A stretch of 64,000 nt of DNA from assembly GCF_000695625.1 (NCBI RefSeq), contig NZ_JMQI01000079.1:248001-312000 (forward strand), read 5' to 3'. Position numbers and translations under genes: made by a program. Below are positions 23,651 to 32,018 of the stretch, piece by piece (position 1 is the stretch's first letter; each line of letters begins with the position of its first letter). Source of the stretch: Amycolatopsis rifamycinica (GTDB taxonomy: Bacteria > Actinomycetota > Actinomycetes > Mycobacteriales > Pseudonocardiaceae). The notes under the pieces were generated by a model. That model was not told the origin of the DNA. It was given only the letters and a program-made list of their open reading frames with translations, and did not search any database.

Positions 23651-24445
23651 GTGACCGAGGCACCCACATCCGTCCGCCGCCCGCCGGCGCCGAACCCCGC
23701 CGAGCGCGCGAAGACGATCGCGACCCGCAACGGCCCCGCGTCGTTGCTGCCCAGCTGCGATCGCGTGGACTCGGGCGGCGAGCGCGTCGTGCCGCTCCTG
23801 CACCACGTGCACCACAGCGGCAGCGTCAGCGTGCTGCTGCCGGACGACCACCCGATGGTCCGCGCGGCGAAGGAGACCCAGCGCGGCGAGCTGGCCGTGA
23901 TGGTCGAGCTCGCCGACCAGGCGCCGGTCGACCTGCGGGAGCCGATCCGCGGGCTGCTGTGGATCACCGGCTGGCTGCGGCCGCTCGCGCCGGTTTCGGC
24001 CCGGGCGCGGGCGGTGGCGATCGCCGAGACGCGGCCGGACGAACGGCTCCTCGACGTCGGCCACGGCGTCACCCTGCTGCGGCTCACCCCGGCGTCGCTC
24101 GTGCTCGCCGACGCCGAGGGCACGCACTCGCTGCGCCCGCACATGTTCAGCGCCGCGCCGCCCGACCCGTTCCACGACTACGAGGCCAAGTGGCTGCGGC
24201 ACCTGGAGAGCGACCACTCCGACGTCGTCGAGCAGCTGGCGAAGCACCTGCCGCCCGGGCTGCGCGGCGGCCGGATCCGCCCGCTCGGGCTCGACCGGTT
24301 CGGGCTGCGGCTGCGCGTCGAGTCCGACGCCGGCGACCACGACGTGCGGCTGGCGTTCTCGAAGTCCGTCGAGAACCCGTCGCAGCTCGCGTCGGAGCTG
24401 CGACGGCTCGTCGGCTGCCCGTTCCTGCGCGGGCGGTCAGGCTAG
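23651..24445 (+). CDS. Iron-regulated HugZ-like protein (split-barrel plus DUF2470)
   Basis: A 264-residue cytoplasmic protein from a GTG with an ideal AGGAGG. Residues 15-165 form a PNPOx-like split barrel (AERAKTIATRNGPASLLPS, VELADQAPVDLREPIRGLLW). Residues 177-255 are DUF2470: WLRHLESDHSDVVEQLAKHL with His189, then LGLDRFGLRLRVESD. This domain pair is that of HugZ-type haem oxygenases, where a His in the second domain binds haem iron. With a near-perfect iron box in its promoter, a role in freeing iron from haem during iron lack fits well. Haem binding is not shown here. Its last nine bases overlap the convergent PPOX gene. Confidence 0.8.
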   Translation: MTEAPTSVRRPPAPNPAERAKTIATRNGPASLLPSCDRVDSGGERVVPLLHHVHHSGSVSVLLPDDHPMVRAAKETQRGELAVMVELADQAPVDLREPIRGLLWITGWLRPLAPVSARARAVAIAETRPDERLLDVGHGVTLLRLTPASLVLADAEGTHSLRPHMFSAAPPDPFHDYEAKWLRHLESDHSDVVEQLAKHLPPGLRGGRIRPLGLDRFGLRLRVESDAGDHDVRLAFSKSVENPSQLASELRRLVGCPFLRGRSG

Positions 24446-24898
24446 CTCGGCGGGGAAGCCGCCCTTGGCGATCGGGCCCCAGCTTTCGATCGTCACGCGG
24501 ATGATGCTCTTGCCCTGCTTGACCATGGCCTCGCGGTATTCGTCCCAGTCCGGGTGTTCGCCGGAGATGGCGCGGAAGTACTCCACGAGCGGCTCGACCG
24601 AATCCGGGATGTCCAGCACCTCGGCGGTGCCGTTCAGCTGCACCCACTGGTCGTTCCACTCGTCGGAGAGGATGCAGGCCGACACCTTCGGGTTGCGCTT
24701 GACGTTCACGACCTTCGCGCGCTTCGGGTAGGTCGAGACGACCAGCCTGCCCTCGGCGTCGACGCCGCAGGTGACCGGCGACAGCTGCGGGCCGCCGTCG
24801 GCCTTCGTGGTCAGCAGGATCGCGCGGTGGCGGGTCGACAGGAACTCGACCAGCGCGGCGCGGTCGACGGTTTCGTTGGTGGCGATGCTCCTCGGCAT
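24437..24898 (-). CDS. PPOX-class F420-dependent oxidoreductase
   Basis: A 153-residue flavin/F420-binding split-barrel protein starting at ATG 24898 (MPRSIATNETVDRAALVEFL). The fold is marked by HRAILLTTKADGGPQLSPVT, YPKRAKVVNVKRNPKVSACI and WVQLNGTAEVLD. Length fits the Rv1155-like group, which reduces small molecules with F420H2. Which cofactor it uses cannot be decided from sequence alone. It sits between two plus-strand genes, and its start is only 22 bases from the divergent CPBP protease gene. Confidence 0.85.
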   Translation of the reverse strand: MPRSIATNETVDRAALVEFLSTRHRAILLTTKADGGPQLSPVTCGVDAEGRLVVSTYPKRAKVVNVKRNPKVSACILSDEWNDQWVQLNGTAEVLDIPDSVEPLVEYFRAISGEHPDWDEYREAMVKQGKSIIRVTIESWGPIAKGGFPAELA

Positions 24899-24920
24899 AC
24901 CCCGAAGGTAGCGTGCGTCC

Positions 24921-25733
24921 ATGACGTTCACCGCGCGATCGTGGCTGGCCCCGGCCCGCCCCGAGTTCCCCGGGACGACCGAGGACCCGGCCGAGCGCCG
25001 CGCGATCAAGCTCGAGCTGCTGATCGTCTTCGGGATCACGCTGGGCCTGTCGGGCGTGCGCAGCCTGCTGTCCCTTGTGGACTCGCTGCTGCAGCCGGTG
25101 CCGCTGGCCCAGCAGCAGACGCAGCTGAACGTGCCGCAGGCCGCGGCGAGCCTGATCGACCTGCTCAAGCAGCTGCTCTCGGCGGCACAGCTGGTCGGCT
25201 GGGGCGCGCTCGGGCTGTACCTGCTGTGGCGCGCGGGCATCAAGGTCGCGCAGCTCGGGTTGGACCGCCGGTCGCCGGGCCGGGACGCGCTGCTGACCGC
25301 CGGGCTCGCCGCGCTGATCGGCATCCCCGGCCTGGCGCTGTACTTCGTCTCCTACCACCTCGGGTTCAGCCTGGCGGTGCAACCGTCCACTTTGGGCGAC
25401 ACCTGGTGGCGGCCGATCACGTTGACGCTCTCGGCGTTCGGCAACGCCTTCGCCGAGGAAGTGCTGGTCATCGGCTACCTGCTGACGCGGCTGCGGCAGC
25501 TCGGCGTCCGGGAGAACACCGCGGTCTTCGGCGCCGCCGTGCTGCGCGGGTCGTACCACCTGTACCAGGGGTTCGGCGGGTTCGTCGGTAACCTGATCAT
25601 GGGCCTGGTCTTCGGGCGGCTGTGGCAGAAGACCAACCGGCTGTGGCCGCTGGTCGCCGCGCACACGCTGTTCGACTTCGTGTCGTTCGTCGGGTATTCG
25701 CTGCTCAAGGGGCACGTTTCCTGGTTGCCCTGA
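24921..25733 (+). CDS. CPBP family intramembrane metalloprotease
   Basis: A 270-residue membrane protein with about six to seven helices. The Abi/CPBP motifs are visible in order: AEEVLVIGYLLTRL with the Glu pair, LRGSYHLYQGFGGF with a His, and AAHTLFDFVSF with the last His and Asp. Such proteins are Rce1-like proteases, and some bacterial ones support bacteriocin self-protection; no such genes are nearby. No ribosome site precedes the ATG at 24921. The 22-bp gap to the divergent PPOX gene suggests leaderless or very short-leader mRNA. Confidence 0.85.
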   Translation: MTFTARSWLAPARPEFPGTTEDPAERRAIKLELLIVFGITLGLSGVRSLLSLVDSLLQPVPLAQQQTQLNVPQAAASLIDLLKQLLSAAQLVGWGALGLYLLWRAGIKVAQLGLDRRSPGRDALLTAGLAALIGIPGLALYFVSYHLGFSLAVQPSTLGDTWWRPITLTLSAFGNAFAEEVLVIGYLLTRLRQLGVRENTAVFGAAVLRGSYHLYQGFGGFVGNLIMGLVFGRLWQKTNRLWPLVAAHTLFDFVSFVGYSLLKGHVSWLP

Positions 25734-25746
25734 CTAGGATCGGGGG

Positions 25747-26958
25747 GTGATCGACGAAACGGCACCTCCCCGGGTGGACAGCGAAGTCGGACCCCTGCGC
25801 GCGGTGCTGCTGCACCGGCCCGGCAACGAGCTCAAAAGGCTGACGCCCCGCAACAACGACCAGCTCCTGTTCGACTCCATCCCGTGGGTCGACCGGGCCC
25901 AGGACGAGCACGACGCGTTCGCCGAGGTGCTGCGCGGCCGCGGGGTCGAGGTCCTGCTGCTGGCCGACGCCCTCCGGACGGCGCTGGAGGACGACCGGGC
26001 GCACGCGGCGGGCGTGCACGCGGCGGTCGACGACCGGCGGCTCGGCGGCGACCTGGCCGACTCGCTGCGTTCGCACCTTTCCGGCGTCGACGCGGCCGGC
26101 CTCGCCGAGGTCCTGATGGCCGGCATGACGTTCGAGGAGCTGCCGTCGGCGGAAGGCGCGTCGCTGGTGCGGATGATGAACCACCCGCACGACTTCGCCG
26201 TCGACCCGCTGCCGAACCTGCTGTTCACCCGCGACTCGTCGGTGTGGATCGCCGACCGGGTGGCGATTTCGTCCCTGAACATGCCCGCGCGCCGCCGCGA
26301 GACCGCGGTGCTCGACCTGATCTACGCCTACCACCCGCAGTTCCGCCACGCCGCCCGCGCGTACGGCGCCCATTCGGCACCCATCGAGGGCGGCGACGTG
26401 ATGTTGCTGGCGCCGGGCGTGCTCGCCATCGGCGTCGGCGAGCGGACGACCGCGGCCGGCGCGGAGTCGCTGGCCCGCTCGGTGTTCGCCGACGGCATCG
26501 CGCACACCGTGCTGGCGGTGCCGATCGAGCAGTCCCGCGCGACCATGCACCTGGACACCGTCTGCACGATGGTCGACGCCGACGCGGTGGTGATGTACCC
26601 GCTCGCGCGCGACCTGCTGACGGCGTTCACGCTCCGCCCGACCGGCGACGGCGGGGTGAAGGTGGCCGGCCCGGCGCCGTTCCTGGCGGCCGCCGCCGAG
26701 GCGATGGGGATCGACCGGCTGCGCGTCATCGACACCGGCCTCGACCCCGTGACGGCCGAACGCGAGCAGTGGGACGACGGCAACAACACCCTCGCACTGG
26801 CGCCCGGCGTGGTCGTGGGCTACGAGCGGAACGTCGAGACGAACGAGCGGCTGGAGGCGGCGGGCATCGAGGTGCTGCCGATCGCGGGCTCCGAACTCGG
26901 CTCCGGCCGGGGCGGCCCGCGGTGCATGTCCTGCCCGGTCCGGCGCGACCCCCTGTGA
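25747..26958 (+). CDS. arcA: Arginine deiminase
   Basis: A 403-residue enzyme hydrolysing L-arginine to citrulline and ammonia. Family motifs are [58 protein letters not shown] and the C-terminal [11 protein letters not shown], where Cys393 is the nucleophile. The residue three positions on is Cys396, where many homologues have Met. Start is a GTG at 25747, 13 bases after the CPBP gene, so co-transcription is possible. No arcB, arcC or antiporter is adjacent, so it stands alone here rather than in a full fermentative pathway. A strong hairpin follows the stop. Confidence 0.93.
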   Translation: MIDETAPPRVDSEVGPLRAVLLHRPGNELKRLTPRNNDQLLFDSIPWVDRAQDEHDAFAEVLRGRGVEVLLLADALRTALEDDRAHAAGVHAAVDDRRLGGDLADSLRSHLSGVDAAGLAEVLMAGMTFEELPSAEGASLVRMMNHPHDFAVDPLPNLLFTRDSSVWIADRVAISSLNMPARRRETAVLDLIYAYHPQFRHAARAYGAHSAPIEGGDVMLLAPGVLAIGVGERTTAAGAESLARSVFADGIAHTVLAVPIEQSRATMHLDTVCTMVDADAVVMYPLARDLLTAFTLRPTGDGGVKVAGPAPFLAAAAEAMGIDRLRVIDTGLDPVTAEREQWDDGNNTLALAPGVVVGYERNVETNERLEAAGIEVLPIAGSELGSGRGGPRCMSCPVRRDPL

Positions 26959-26962
26959 AGTG

Positions 26963-27000
26963 AGCCTTCCCTGAATTTGCCCAGCAATTTAGGGAAGGCT
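26963..27000 (+). terminator. Rho-independent-type terminator after arcA
   Basis: AGCCTTCCCT (26963-26972) pairs perfectly with AGGGAAGGCT (26991-27000). Five more pairs inside (GAATT/AATTT, one wobble) leave an 8-base loop. It starts five bases after the arcA stop and insulates arcA from ferritin. Confidence 0.8.
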
Positions 27001-27023
27001 TACTTAAATAAGGTGAGTCTTCT

Positions 27024-27042
27024 TTAGGAATGGTAACCCTAA
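27024..27042 (+). promoter_or_regulatory. DtxR/IdeR-type iron box upstream of ferritin
   Basis: TTAGGAATGGTAACCCTAA has perfect outer half-sites TTAGG-N9-CCTAA and 13 of 19 consensus matches. It lies about 60-80 bases before the likely transcription start. That is the position used when iron-loaded IdeR activates ferritin genes in mycobacteria, rather than represses. Confidence 0.7.
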
Positions 27043-27067
27043 TAGGGGGCAGATCACCACCCGTAAG

Positions 27068-27096
27068 TGGTCGAATATCGAATTCTGCCGTATCGT
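27068..27096 (+). promoter_or_regulatory. Putative ferritin promoter giving a leaderless mRNA
   Basis: TATCGT at 27091-27096 fits an actinobacterial -10 (TANNNT). The ATG at 27103 is where transcription would begin, seven bases on. TGGTCG at 27068-27073 is a weak -35 with a 17-bp spacer. No ribosome site lies before the ATG. Confidence 0.4.
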
Positions 27097-27102
27097 GTGG
27101 CC

Positions 27103-27657
27103 ATGGCCCTCACCAAGAAGAAAGAGCCGCGCTCGAAGTTCTACGAACTGCTGCAGGCGCAGATCCACAACGAGTTCAACGCGTCCCAGCAGTACATCGC
27201 GCTCGCGGTGTGGTTCGACGCCGAGGACCTGCCGCAGCTGGCGAAGCACTTCTACAAGCAGTCCGTCGAAGAGCGCAACCACGCGATGGCGCTCGTGCAG
27301 TACATGCTCGACCGCGACCACCACGTCGAGATCCCCGGCACCGGGGAGGTGCGCAACGACTTCTCCGGCGTCACCGAGCTCATCGAGCTCGCGCTCGAGC
27401 AGGAGAAGGAGGTCGCCGCCGACATCTCCGCGCTGGCCAAGGCCGCCCGCGCCGAAGAGGACTACATCGGCGAGCAGTTCACGCAGTGGTTCCTCAAGGA
27501 GCAGGTCGAAGAGATCTCGCAGATGAGCACGCTGCTGAACGTCGTGAAGCGCGCGAACGGCAACCTGTTCGAGGTCGAGAACCACCTGTACCGCGAGTCC
27601 GTCGGCGACGGCGGCACCGACTCGCAGATGCCGCCGGTGGCCGGCGGCAAGCTCTGA
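27103..27657 (+). CDS. Ferritin (BfrB-like, non-haem)
   Basis: A 184-residue four-helix iron-storage protein that assembles into a 24-mer shell. Ferroxidase-type residues appear in LLQAQIHNEFNASQQYIALA, SVEERNHAMALVQYMLDRD and FLKEQVEEISQMSTLL. The length and short C-terminal tail match mycobacterial BfrB; the haem-ligand Met of bacterioferritin is not at its usual place. The start MALTKKKEPRSKF is chosen over an upstream GTG because the ferritin fold begins right after it. An iron box upstream and terminators on both sides make it a single-gene unit under iron control. Confidence 0.92.
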   Translation: MALTKKKEPRSKFYELLQAQIHNEFNASQQYIALAVWFDAEDLPQLAKHFYKQSVEERNHAMALVQYMLDRDHHVEIPGTGEVRNDFSGVTELIELALEQEKEVAADISALAKAARAEEDYIGEQFTQWFLKEQVEEISQMSTLLNVVKRANGNLFEVENHLYRESVGDGGTDSQMPPVAGGKL

Positions 27658-27708
27658 CGCTCCGCGCGAAGCGCCTCCGCTGAGGTTGGTGGCGGGGGCG
27701 TCGATGTA

Positions 27709-27746
27709 AAAGCCCGGGCTCTCCCCCTGTGGACAGCCCGGGCTTT
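27709..27746. terminator. Bidirectional terminator between ferritin and the anti-sigma-like gene
   Basis: AAAGCCCGGGCT (27709-27720) and AGCCCGGGCTTT (27735-27746) form a perfect 12-bp stem with a 14-base loop. A-rich and T-rich ends flank it, so it works in both directions for the two convergent genes. Confidence 0.85.
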
Positions 27747-27762
27747 CGCGTGCGCGCGGCGC

Positions 27763-28581
27763 TCAGCCGGCGCAGTCCTGGGTGACGCTCGCCAGGCTCG
27801 TCTGCACGACGCCGGTCTCGTCGAGGCGGAAGCGGTATTCGGCGGCGGCCCCGGCCGGGGCGACGACGCTGCCGGACTCCTCCTTGGCCGCGGGGTAGGC
27901 GGCGAGGATCTGATCCTTGGTGGCCCCGGCGCCGATGCCTTCGGCGGTGTGCGCGACCACGTCCGGGGTGACGGCGACGAGCCCGGACGCCTTCGAAACG
28001 ACGATGTTCGCGGGCACGGGAAGCGCGCTGCCCTGCGCCTTGTAGACGGTGCAGCCGGCGCCGGCCTGCGCGTCGCTGAGCGTGACGGTCTGCGCGATGT
28101 CGGCCTCGGACATGCCGAGCTTGAGCTTGCCGAAGCCGTCGGCCGCGAGCAGCGGCCCGGTGATCACGTCGGGGAGCGTGGAGGGCGGCGGCGGGGAGGA
28201 CGGCGGCCGATGCGACGGCGACGTCTCGGGTGGTACGGAAGCCTGGATGCTCTGGGTGCCGGTCGGCCCGGGCGTGGACGGCTCCGGCGGCCGGCCCGGC
28301 GTGAGGTTCTCGGGCGGTTTGACGCTGGTCCCGGTCCCGTCGGCGGACATCACCGCGGTGCCGTCCTCGGTGTGGAGCCGGATCATGGTCAGCCCCCCGG
28401 CGACGGCGACCACGGCGGCCGCGACCCCGGCGACGGCCTGCACGGCGTGCCGACGGCGACGACGGCGTCGCGCACCGGCGACGATGACCGTGCCGGCTTC
28501 GGGCGGCGGCGGCAGGTCCAGCCGCTCGTCGGCGAACAGGGCGCGCAGGCGCTGCTCCAGTTCATCCTCGGAGATGTTCAA
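27763..28581 (-). CDS. Membrane-anchored putative anti-sigma or partner protein of the ECF sigma factor
   Basis: A 272-residue protein starting at a TTG (28581) whose bases overlap the sigma-factor stop (TTGA). The cytoplasmic N-terminus (NISEDELEQRLRALFADERL) is followed by a basic RRRRRRR stretch and one helix (AVQAVAGVAAAVVAVAGGL). Outside the membrane come a Pro/Ser/Thr linker and a folded domain with two cysteines (GAGCTVYKAQG, SVTQDCAG). There is no HxxxCxxC zinc motif. Such one-helix proteins paired with SigE-group ECF sigma factors usually hold the sigma factor or sense the wall. The exact role is inferred from coupling. Confidence 0.7.
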   Translation of the reverse strand: MNISEDELEQRLRALFADERLDLPPPPEAGTVIVAGARRRRRRRHAVQAVAGVAAAVVAVAGGLTMIRLHTEDGTAVMSADGTGTSVKPPENLTPGRPPEPSTPGPTGTQSIQASVPPETSPSHRPPSSPPPPSTLPDVITGPLLAADGFGKLKLGMSEADIAQTVTLSDAQAGAGCTVYKAQGSALPVPANIVVSKASGLVAVTPDVVAHTAEGIGAGATKDQILAAYPAAKEESGSVVAPAGAAAEYRFRLDETGVVQTSLASVTQDCAG

Positions 28582-29228
28582 CCCGCACCACTCCCTTCGC
28601 CTTCGCCGTCGGCCGACTTCAGTTTCATCCGCAGCGACGCGATCGCCTTGCTCGCCTGGCTCTTGACGGTGCCCTGGGTGATCCCGAGGGCACCGGCGAT
28701 CTCCGCTTCGGAGAGACCTTCGTAGTAACGCAGGACCATCACGGCCCGTTGTCTCGGCGGCAGTGTTCGTAACGCACGCCACAGCGGCTCGTGCTCGAAC
28801 GGGTCGGCCGGCACGTGCGGGCTGGTGTCCGGCAGGTCCGCGACGAGGTTCTCCCGGCGCGTCCGGCGCCAGCGGCTGACGTGCGCGTTCGCCATCGACC
28901 GGCGGACGTAGGCCAGCGGGTCGCCCGTCTTCTCGTGGACGTACGTCCAGCGCGAACCGATCTTCTCCAGCACGGTCTGCACCAGGTCCGCCGCGTCGTG
29001 CGGGTTGCCGGTGAGCGCGTGCCCGTACCGCAGCAGGCCCGGCAGGGTGGCCTGCACGAAGTCGCCGAAGTCGACGAACTCCCCAGCCAACGTCGCGGCC
29101 CTCCCTCGGCCTGCGCCGGTCACCCAGGTTTCTCCCCCGGTGAAGACGGGTGCCGCAGCGGTCACCGTATCGCCTCCCATCGGGGTCGGGTAGCCAGAAG
29201 CCGAGTCGCTTTCCTCCCCAACACGCAT
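28578..29228 (-). CDS. SigE-family ECF RNA polymerase sigma factor
   Basis: A sigma factor of about 216 residues. Region 2 reads FVQATLPGLLRYGHALTGNP, then HDAADLVQTVLEKIGSRW. Region 4 is ALRTLPPRQRAVMVLRYYEG, then LSEAEIAGALGITQGTVKSQ and ASKAIASLR. The ATG at 29228 has GGGGG five bases before it; the adjacent GTG at 29231 is too close to that site. Its stop overlaps the partner membrane protein start. No promoter motif for its regulon was identified in the window. Confidence 0.88.
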   Translation of the reverse strand: MRVGEESDSASGYPTPMGGDTVTAAAPVFTGGETWVTGAGRGRAATLAGEFVDFGDFVQATLPGLLRYGHALTGNPHDAADLVQTVLEKIGSRWTYVHEKTGDPLAYVRRSMANAHVSRWRRTRRENLVADLPDTSPHVPADPFEHEPLWRALRTLPPRQRAVMVLRYYEGLSEAEIAGALGITQGTVKSQASKAIASLRMKLKSADGEGEGSGAG

Positions 29229-29300
29229 CACAGCCCCCTCAGGTTGCCCGCGTACCCGGCCGGATTCGCGAACTTCCGGCCGGGTGATGGTCTGCCCACG

Positions 29301-29654
29301 TCAGCGGCGGGCGAGCGAGTCGGGCAGCCGGAAACCGCCGCCCTCGGACTCGGGGAATTCGTGCACGCCGACGACCGCCGCGTGCGGGATCGGGCCGTAG
29401 ACGTGCGGGAACCAGATCCCCTCGGGGTGCGGCGGCAGCCCGTCCTCCCAGCGGACCGGCGCATCGACCTTGGCCGGGTCGATTTCGAGCAGCACCAGAT
29501 CGGTGCGGCCCCGGAACCGGATGTTGGCCGGCAGGTTCACCGTGCCGAAGTCGGAACAGTGGATGAAGCCGACTTCGTCCAAGGAAGGATCCCGGTACTC
29601 GCCGCCTTCACTCACCTCGGCCCAGGCGGCCGCCCCGCAGATGTGAAGTATCAC
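29301..29654 (-). CDS. DUF952 family protein
   Basis: A small cytoplasmic protein of about 117 residues. It shows family features VILHICGAAAWAEV, DEVGFIHCSDFGTVNLPAN, LVLLEIDPAKVDAPVRWED and FPHVYGPIPHAAVVGV. DUF952 proteins have a cystatin-like or ART-like compact fold and no proven role; many annotations call them glutathione-transferase-like without support. The GTG at 29654 gives the usual family start; a GTG at 29705 would add 17 residues. Confidence 0.8.
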   Translation of the reverse strand: MILHICGAAAWAEVSEGGEYRDPSLDEVGFIHCSDFGTVNLPANIRFRGRTDLVLLEIDPAKVDAPVRWEDGLPPHPEGIWFPHVYGPIPHAAVVGVHEFPESEGGGFRLPDSLARR

Positions 29655-29783
29655 GCACAGAATCGTCCCACCGGCGCGATGCGGCGGCGGTGTCTCTTGC
29701 GCCACATAACGCCTGGTTGAACGCTCATCGAGCGGTGACGAACCGCCGGTTCGTACCGACGGTCCGGCGCTCGATCACGGCGC

Positions 29784-30665
29784 TCAGCGCAGGGTGAGCT
29801 GGCGGCCGATCAGGCCGTCCCGCGCGCGACGCTCGGTCGCGTTCAGCGGCTCGTCGTCGAGCGACTTGAGAGCCGTCTCGAGCCGGGCGCCGAGGGCGTC
29901 CTTCGCCTCGGCCCACTCGCGGGCGTGCGCCTCGGGGTCGAGGTCCCAGACCGGGACGAGCAGGCCGTGCGCCCGGAACGAGCCCGCGTAGCGCGAGCCT
30001 TCACCGAGGCCGAGCTCGCCGGCCGCGGACAGCCGGGCGAGGGCCTGGAGCAGCAGGTTCTCCGGCTCCGGCCGAACCCAGCGCAGGTGCGCCTTCTCGC
30101 CGGCGAGGACCCAGTAGGCACCCGAGCCGAGCCGTTCGGTGGGCATGATCGCGGCGTTCGCGCGCTCGAGCGACACGGCGACGTCCCCGGTGGCGTCCGC
30201 GTCTTCGGGCAGCCACCAGGCGAAGTCCTTGTGCAGCGTGACGTCGAGTTCGGCCCCCGGCGTCAGCAGGTCCTGGAGGCGCGCGTGCTCGTCGGCGGAC
30301 GGCGGGGTGGTGGTGTCCGGCACGCCGAGGACGTCACCCTCCTTGGCGTCCAGCAGCCACTTCAGCGACCGGCCGAGGTCACGGCTGATGTCGGACGAGC
30401 GGGTCTGCACCTGCAGGCCGAGGTAGCGCCGGCCGTCCGAGCGGACGAACGCGGCGGCCGCCATCGGCAGCACAGTCCCGAGCGTGACGTCACCACCGTC
30501 GGCGAGGGTGAGCTGGGCCGTCGCGGACGGCACGAACTCGCGCAGCGCGATCAGCTCGGGCTCCGCCGCCAGCCCTTCGAACGGCTGGCCGACGAAGACG
30601 TCGCGCACCTTCGGCTTGCGGTCCGACGCCTGCTTGGGACCCTTCTTGCGCGCGCCCTTGCCCAC
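29784..30665 (-). CDS. DUF5926 family protein
   Basis: A 293-residue actinobacterial protein. The N-terminus is basic (VGKGARKKGPKQASDRKPKV), then RDVFVGQPFEGLAAEPELIA, which marks the family. The middle has LHKDFAWWLPEDADATGDV and GAYWVLAGEKAHLRWVRPE; the C-terminus is helical. Old annotations sometimes label it SecA-related because of a short tail in some homologues; no such tail is here. The GTG at 30665 follows GAGGAGG, a strong ribosome site. Function is unknown. It diverges from the P450 gene by 53 bases. Confidence 0.85.
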   Translation of the reverse strand: MGKGARKKGPKQASDRKPKVRDVFVGQPFEGLAAEPELIALREFVPSATAQLTLADGGDVTLGTVLPMAAAAFVRSDGRRYLGLQVQTRSSDISRDLGRSLKWLLDAKEGDVLGVPDTTTPPSADEHARLQDLLTPGAELDVTLHKDFAWWLPEDADATGDVAVSLERANAAIMPTERLGSGAYWVLAGEKAHLRWVRPEPENLLLQALARLSAAGELGLGEGSRYAGSFRAHGLLVPVWDLDPEAHAREWAEAKDALGARLETALKSLDDEPLNATERRARDGLIGRQLTLR

Positions 30666-30718
30666 TGCTGCCTCCTCTGGCTCGGCTTCAGACGCTATCG
30701 AAGGGTTAGTCTCGCGAC

Positions 30719-31885
30719 GTGTTCGACCCCCGCGATCCCGCGTTCCTCGAAGATCCGTACCCGGCGTTCGCCGAGCTCCGCTCGCGAGGCGAAGTCCATT
30801 TCCACGAAGGGCTCGGCATCGCCGTCGCGGTGTCGCACGCCGCGTCGTCGGCGGTGCTGCGCCACCGCGGCCTGGGCCGGATCTGGCAGGACGCCCAGCC
30901 GCTCGAGCGGTTCGCCTCGTTCAACCTGCTGCACCGCAACTCGCTCCTGGAGAACGAGCCGCCGGCCCACACCCGCCTCCGCCGCTTGATCGCGGGCGCG
31001 TTCGGCCGCGGCCACGTGCAACGGCTGCGCCCGATGGTCGCGACGCTCGCCGCCCGCATGGTCGACGACCTGGCCGCCGCGATCGCCACCGACGGCAGCG
31101 CCGACCTCCTCGAGCACCTCGCCCAGCCACTGCCGGTCGCGGTGATCGCCGAGCTGCTGGGCGTCCCCGGCACCGACGGGCCACGGATGGTGCAGCTGTC
31201 CAACGCGATCGTGAAGATGTACGAGTACGGCCTCGCCGAGGAAGGCCGCGACGCGGCCGAGCGGGCGGCGGCCGAGTTCGTCGACTACGTCCGCTCGGTG
31301 GCCGCGGCCCGCGCGGACGCACCGGGCGACGACATCATCAGCGATCTGTTGCGCAGCGAGCTGACACCCGACGAGCTGGTGGCCACCGCGGTCCTCCTGC
31401 TGATGGCCGGCCACGAAGCGACGGTGAACGTACTCGGCAACGGCATCACGGCCCTGCTGACGCACCGGGACCAGTGGGAGCGCCTGCTGGCCTCACCTGC
31501 CCTTCTGGATTCGTGTGTGGAGGAGCTGATCCGCTTCGACGCGCCGTTGCAGCTGTTCGAGCGGACGGCGACGGAGGACGTGTCGATTTGCGGGTATGTG
31601 GTTTCGCGGGGCGAGAAGATCGGCGCCCTGCTCGGCGCCGCGGCTCGTGACCCGGAGGTGTTCGACGAGCCGGACCGCCTGGACATCGGACGGACGCCGA
31701 ATGCGCACCTCGGGTTCGGGCTGGGGATTCACTACTGCGTGGGTGCTCCTCTCGCTCGGGTGGAGATCGCCGCCGCGTTGAGTGCGTTGGCGGAGAAGCT
31801 GCCGGGGTTGCGCTTGGTCGAGACGCCGCCGCGGCGGCCCGAGTTCGTGATTCGGGGGTTGCGGGAGCTTCGGGTCAGCGCGTGA
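30719..31885 (+). CDS. Cytochrome P450
   Basis: A 388-residue soluble haem monooxygenase. The oxygen-binding I-helix motif is LLLMAGHEATVN (about 227-238), the K-helix is EELIRFDAP (Glu269, Arg272), and the haem loop is FGLGIHYCVGAPLARVE with thiolate Cys340. C-helix HTRLRRL is present. No ferredoxin, reductase or biosynthetic cluster lies beside it, so electron partner and substrate are unknown. The GTG at 30719 has no ribosome site. A TAGTCT hexamer seven bases before the start suggests a leaderless mRNA. Confidence 0.93.
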   Translation: MFDPRDPAFLEDPYPAFAELRSRGEVHFHEGLGIAVAVSHAASSAVLRHRGLGRIWQDAQPLERFASFNLLHRNSLLENEPPAHTRLRRLIAGAFGRGHVQRLRPMVATLAARMVDDLAAAIATDGSADLLEHLAQPLPVAVIAELLGVPGTDGPRMVQLSNAIVKMYEYGLAEEGRDAAERAAAEFVDYVRSVAAARADAPGDDIISDLLRSELTPDELVATAVLLLMAGHEATVNVLGNGITALLTHRDQWERLLASPALLDSCVEELIRFDAPLQLFERTATEDVSICGYVVSRGEKIGALLGAAARDPEVFDEPDRLDIGRTPNAHLGFGLGIHYCVGAPLARVEIAAALSALAEKLPGLRLVETPPRRPEFVIRGLRELRVSA

Positions 31886-31942
31886 CGGCGTCCCCGCCCA
31901 GCGGTCACCCGGGATCCGCGGCGGCTCTGGCGTGATCCGAGA

Positions 31943-32005
31943 GGCATCTCGCGTGATTGGAGGGGCATCTCGCGTGACTGGAGGGGCATCTCGCGTGATT
32001 GGAGG
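31943..32005. repeat. Three 21-bp tandem repeats, family copy 1
   Basis: Three full units with core GCATCTCGCGTGAYTGG lie head to tail, preceded by a weaker unit from about 31927. They fill much of the 133-bp gap between the convergent P450 and mca genes. The same unit and period recur at 36342-36425. No cas genes or spacers exist, so it is not CRISPR. Confidence 0.85.
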
Positions 32006-32018
32006 GACGACACGGGGG

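Noticed and set aside
25747-26958. Complete arginine deiminase pathway
   Set aside because: No carbamoyltransferase, carbamate kinase or antiporter gene is adjacent.
30719-31885. Natural-product biosynthetic cluster around the P450
   Set aside because: No synthase, tailoring set or ferredoxin surrounds it; neighbours are DUF5926 and mycothiol genes.
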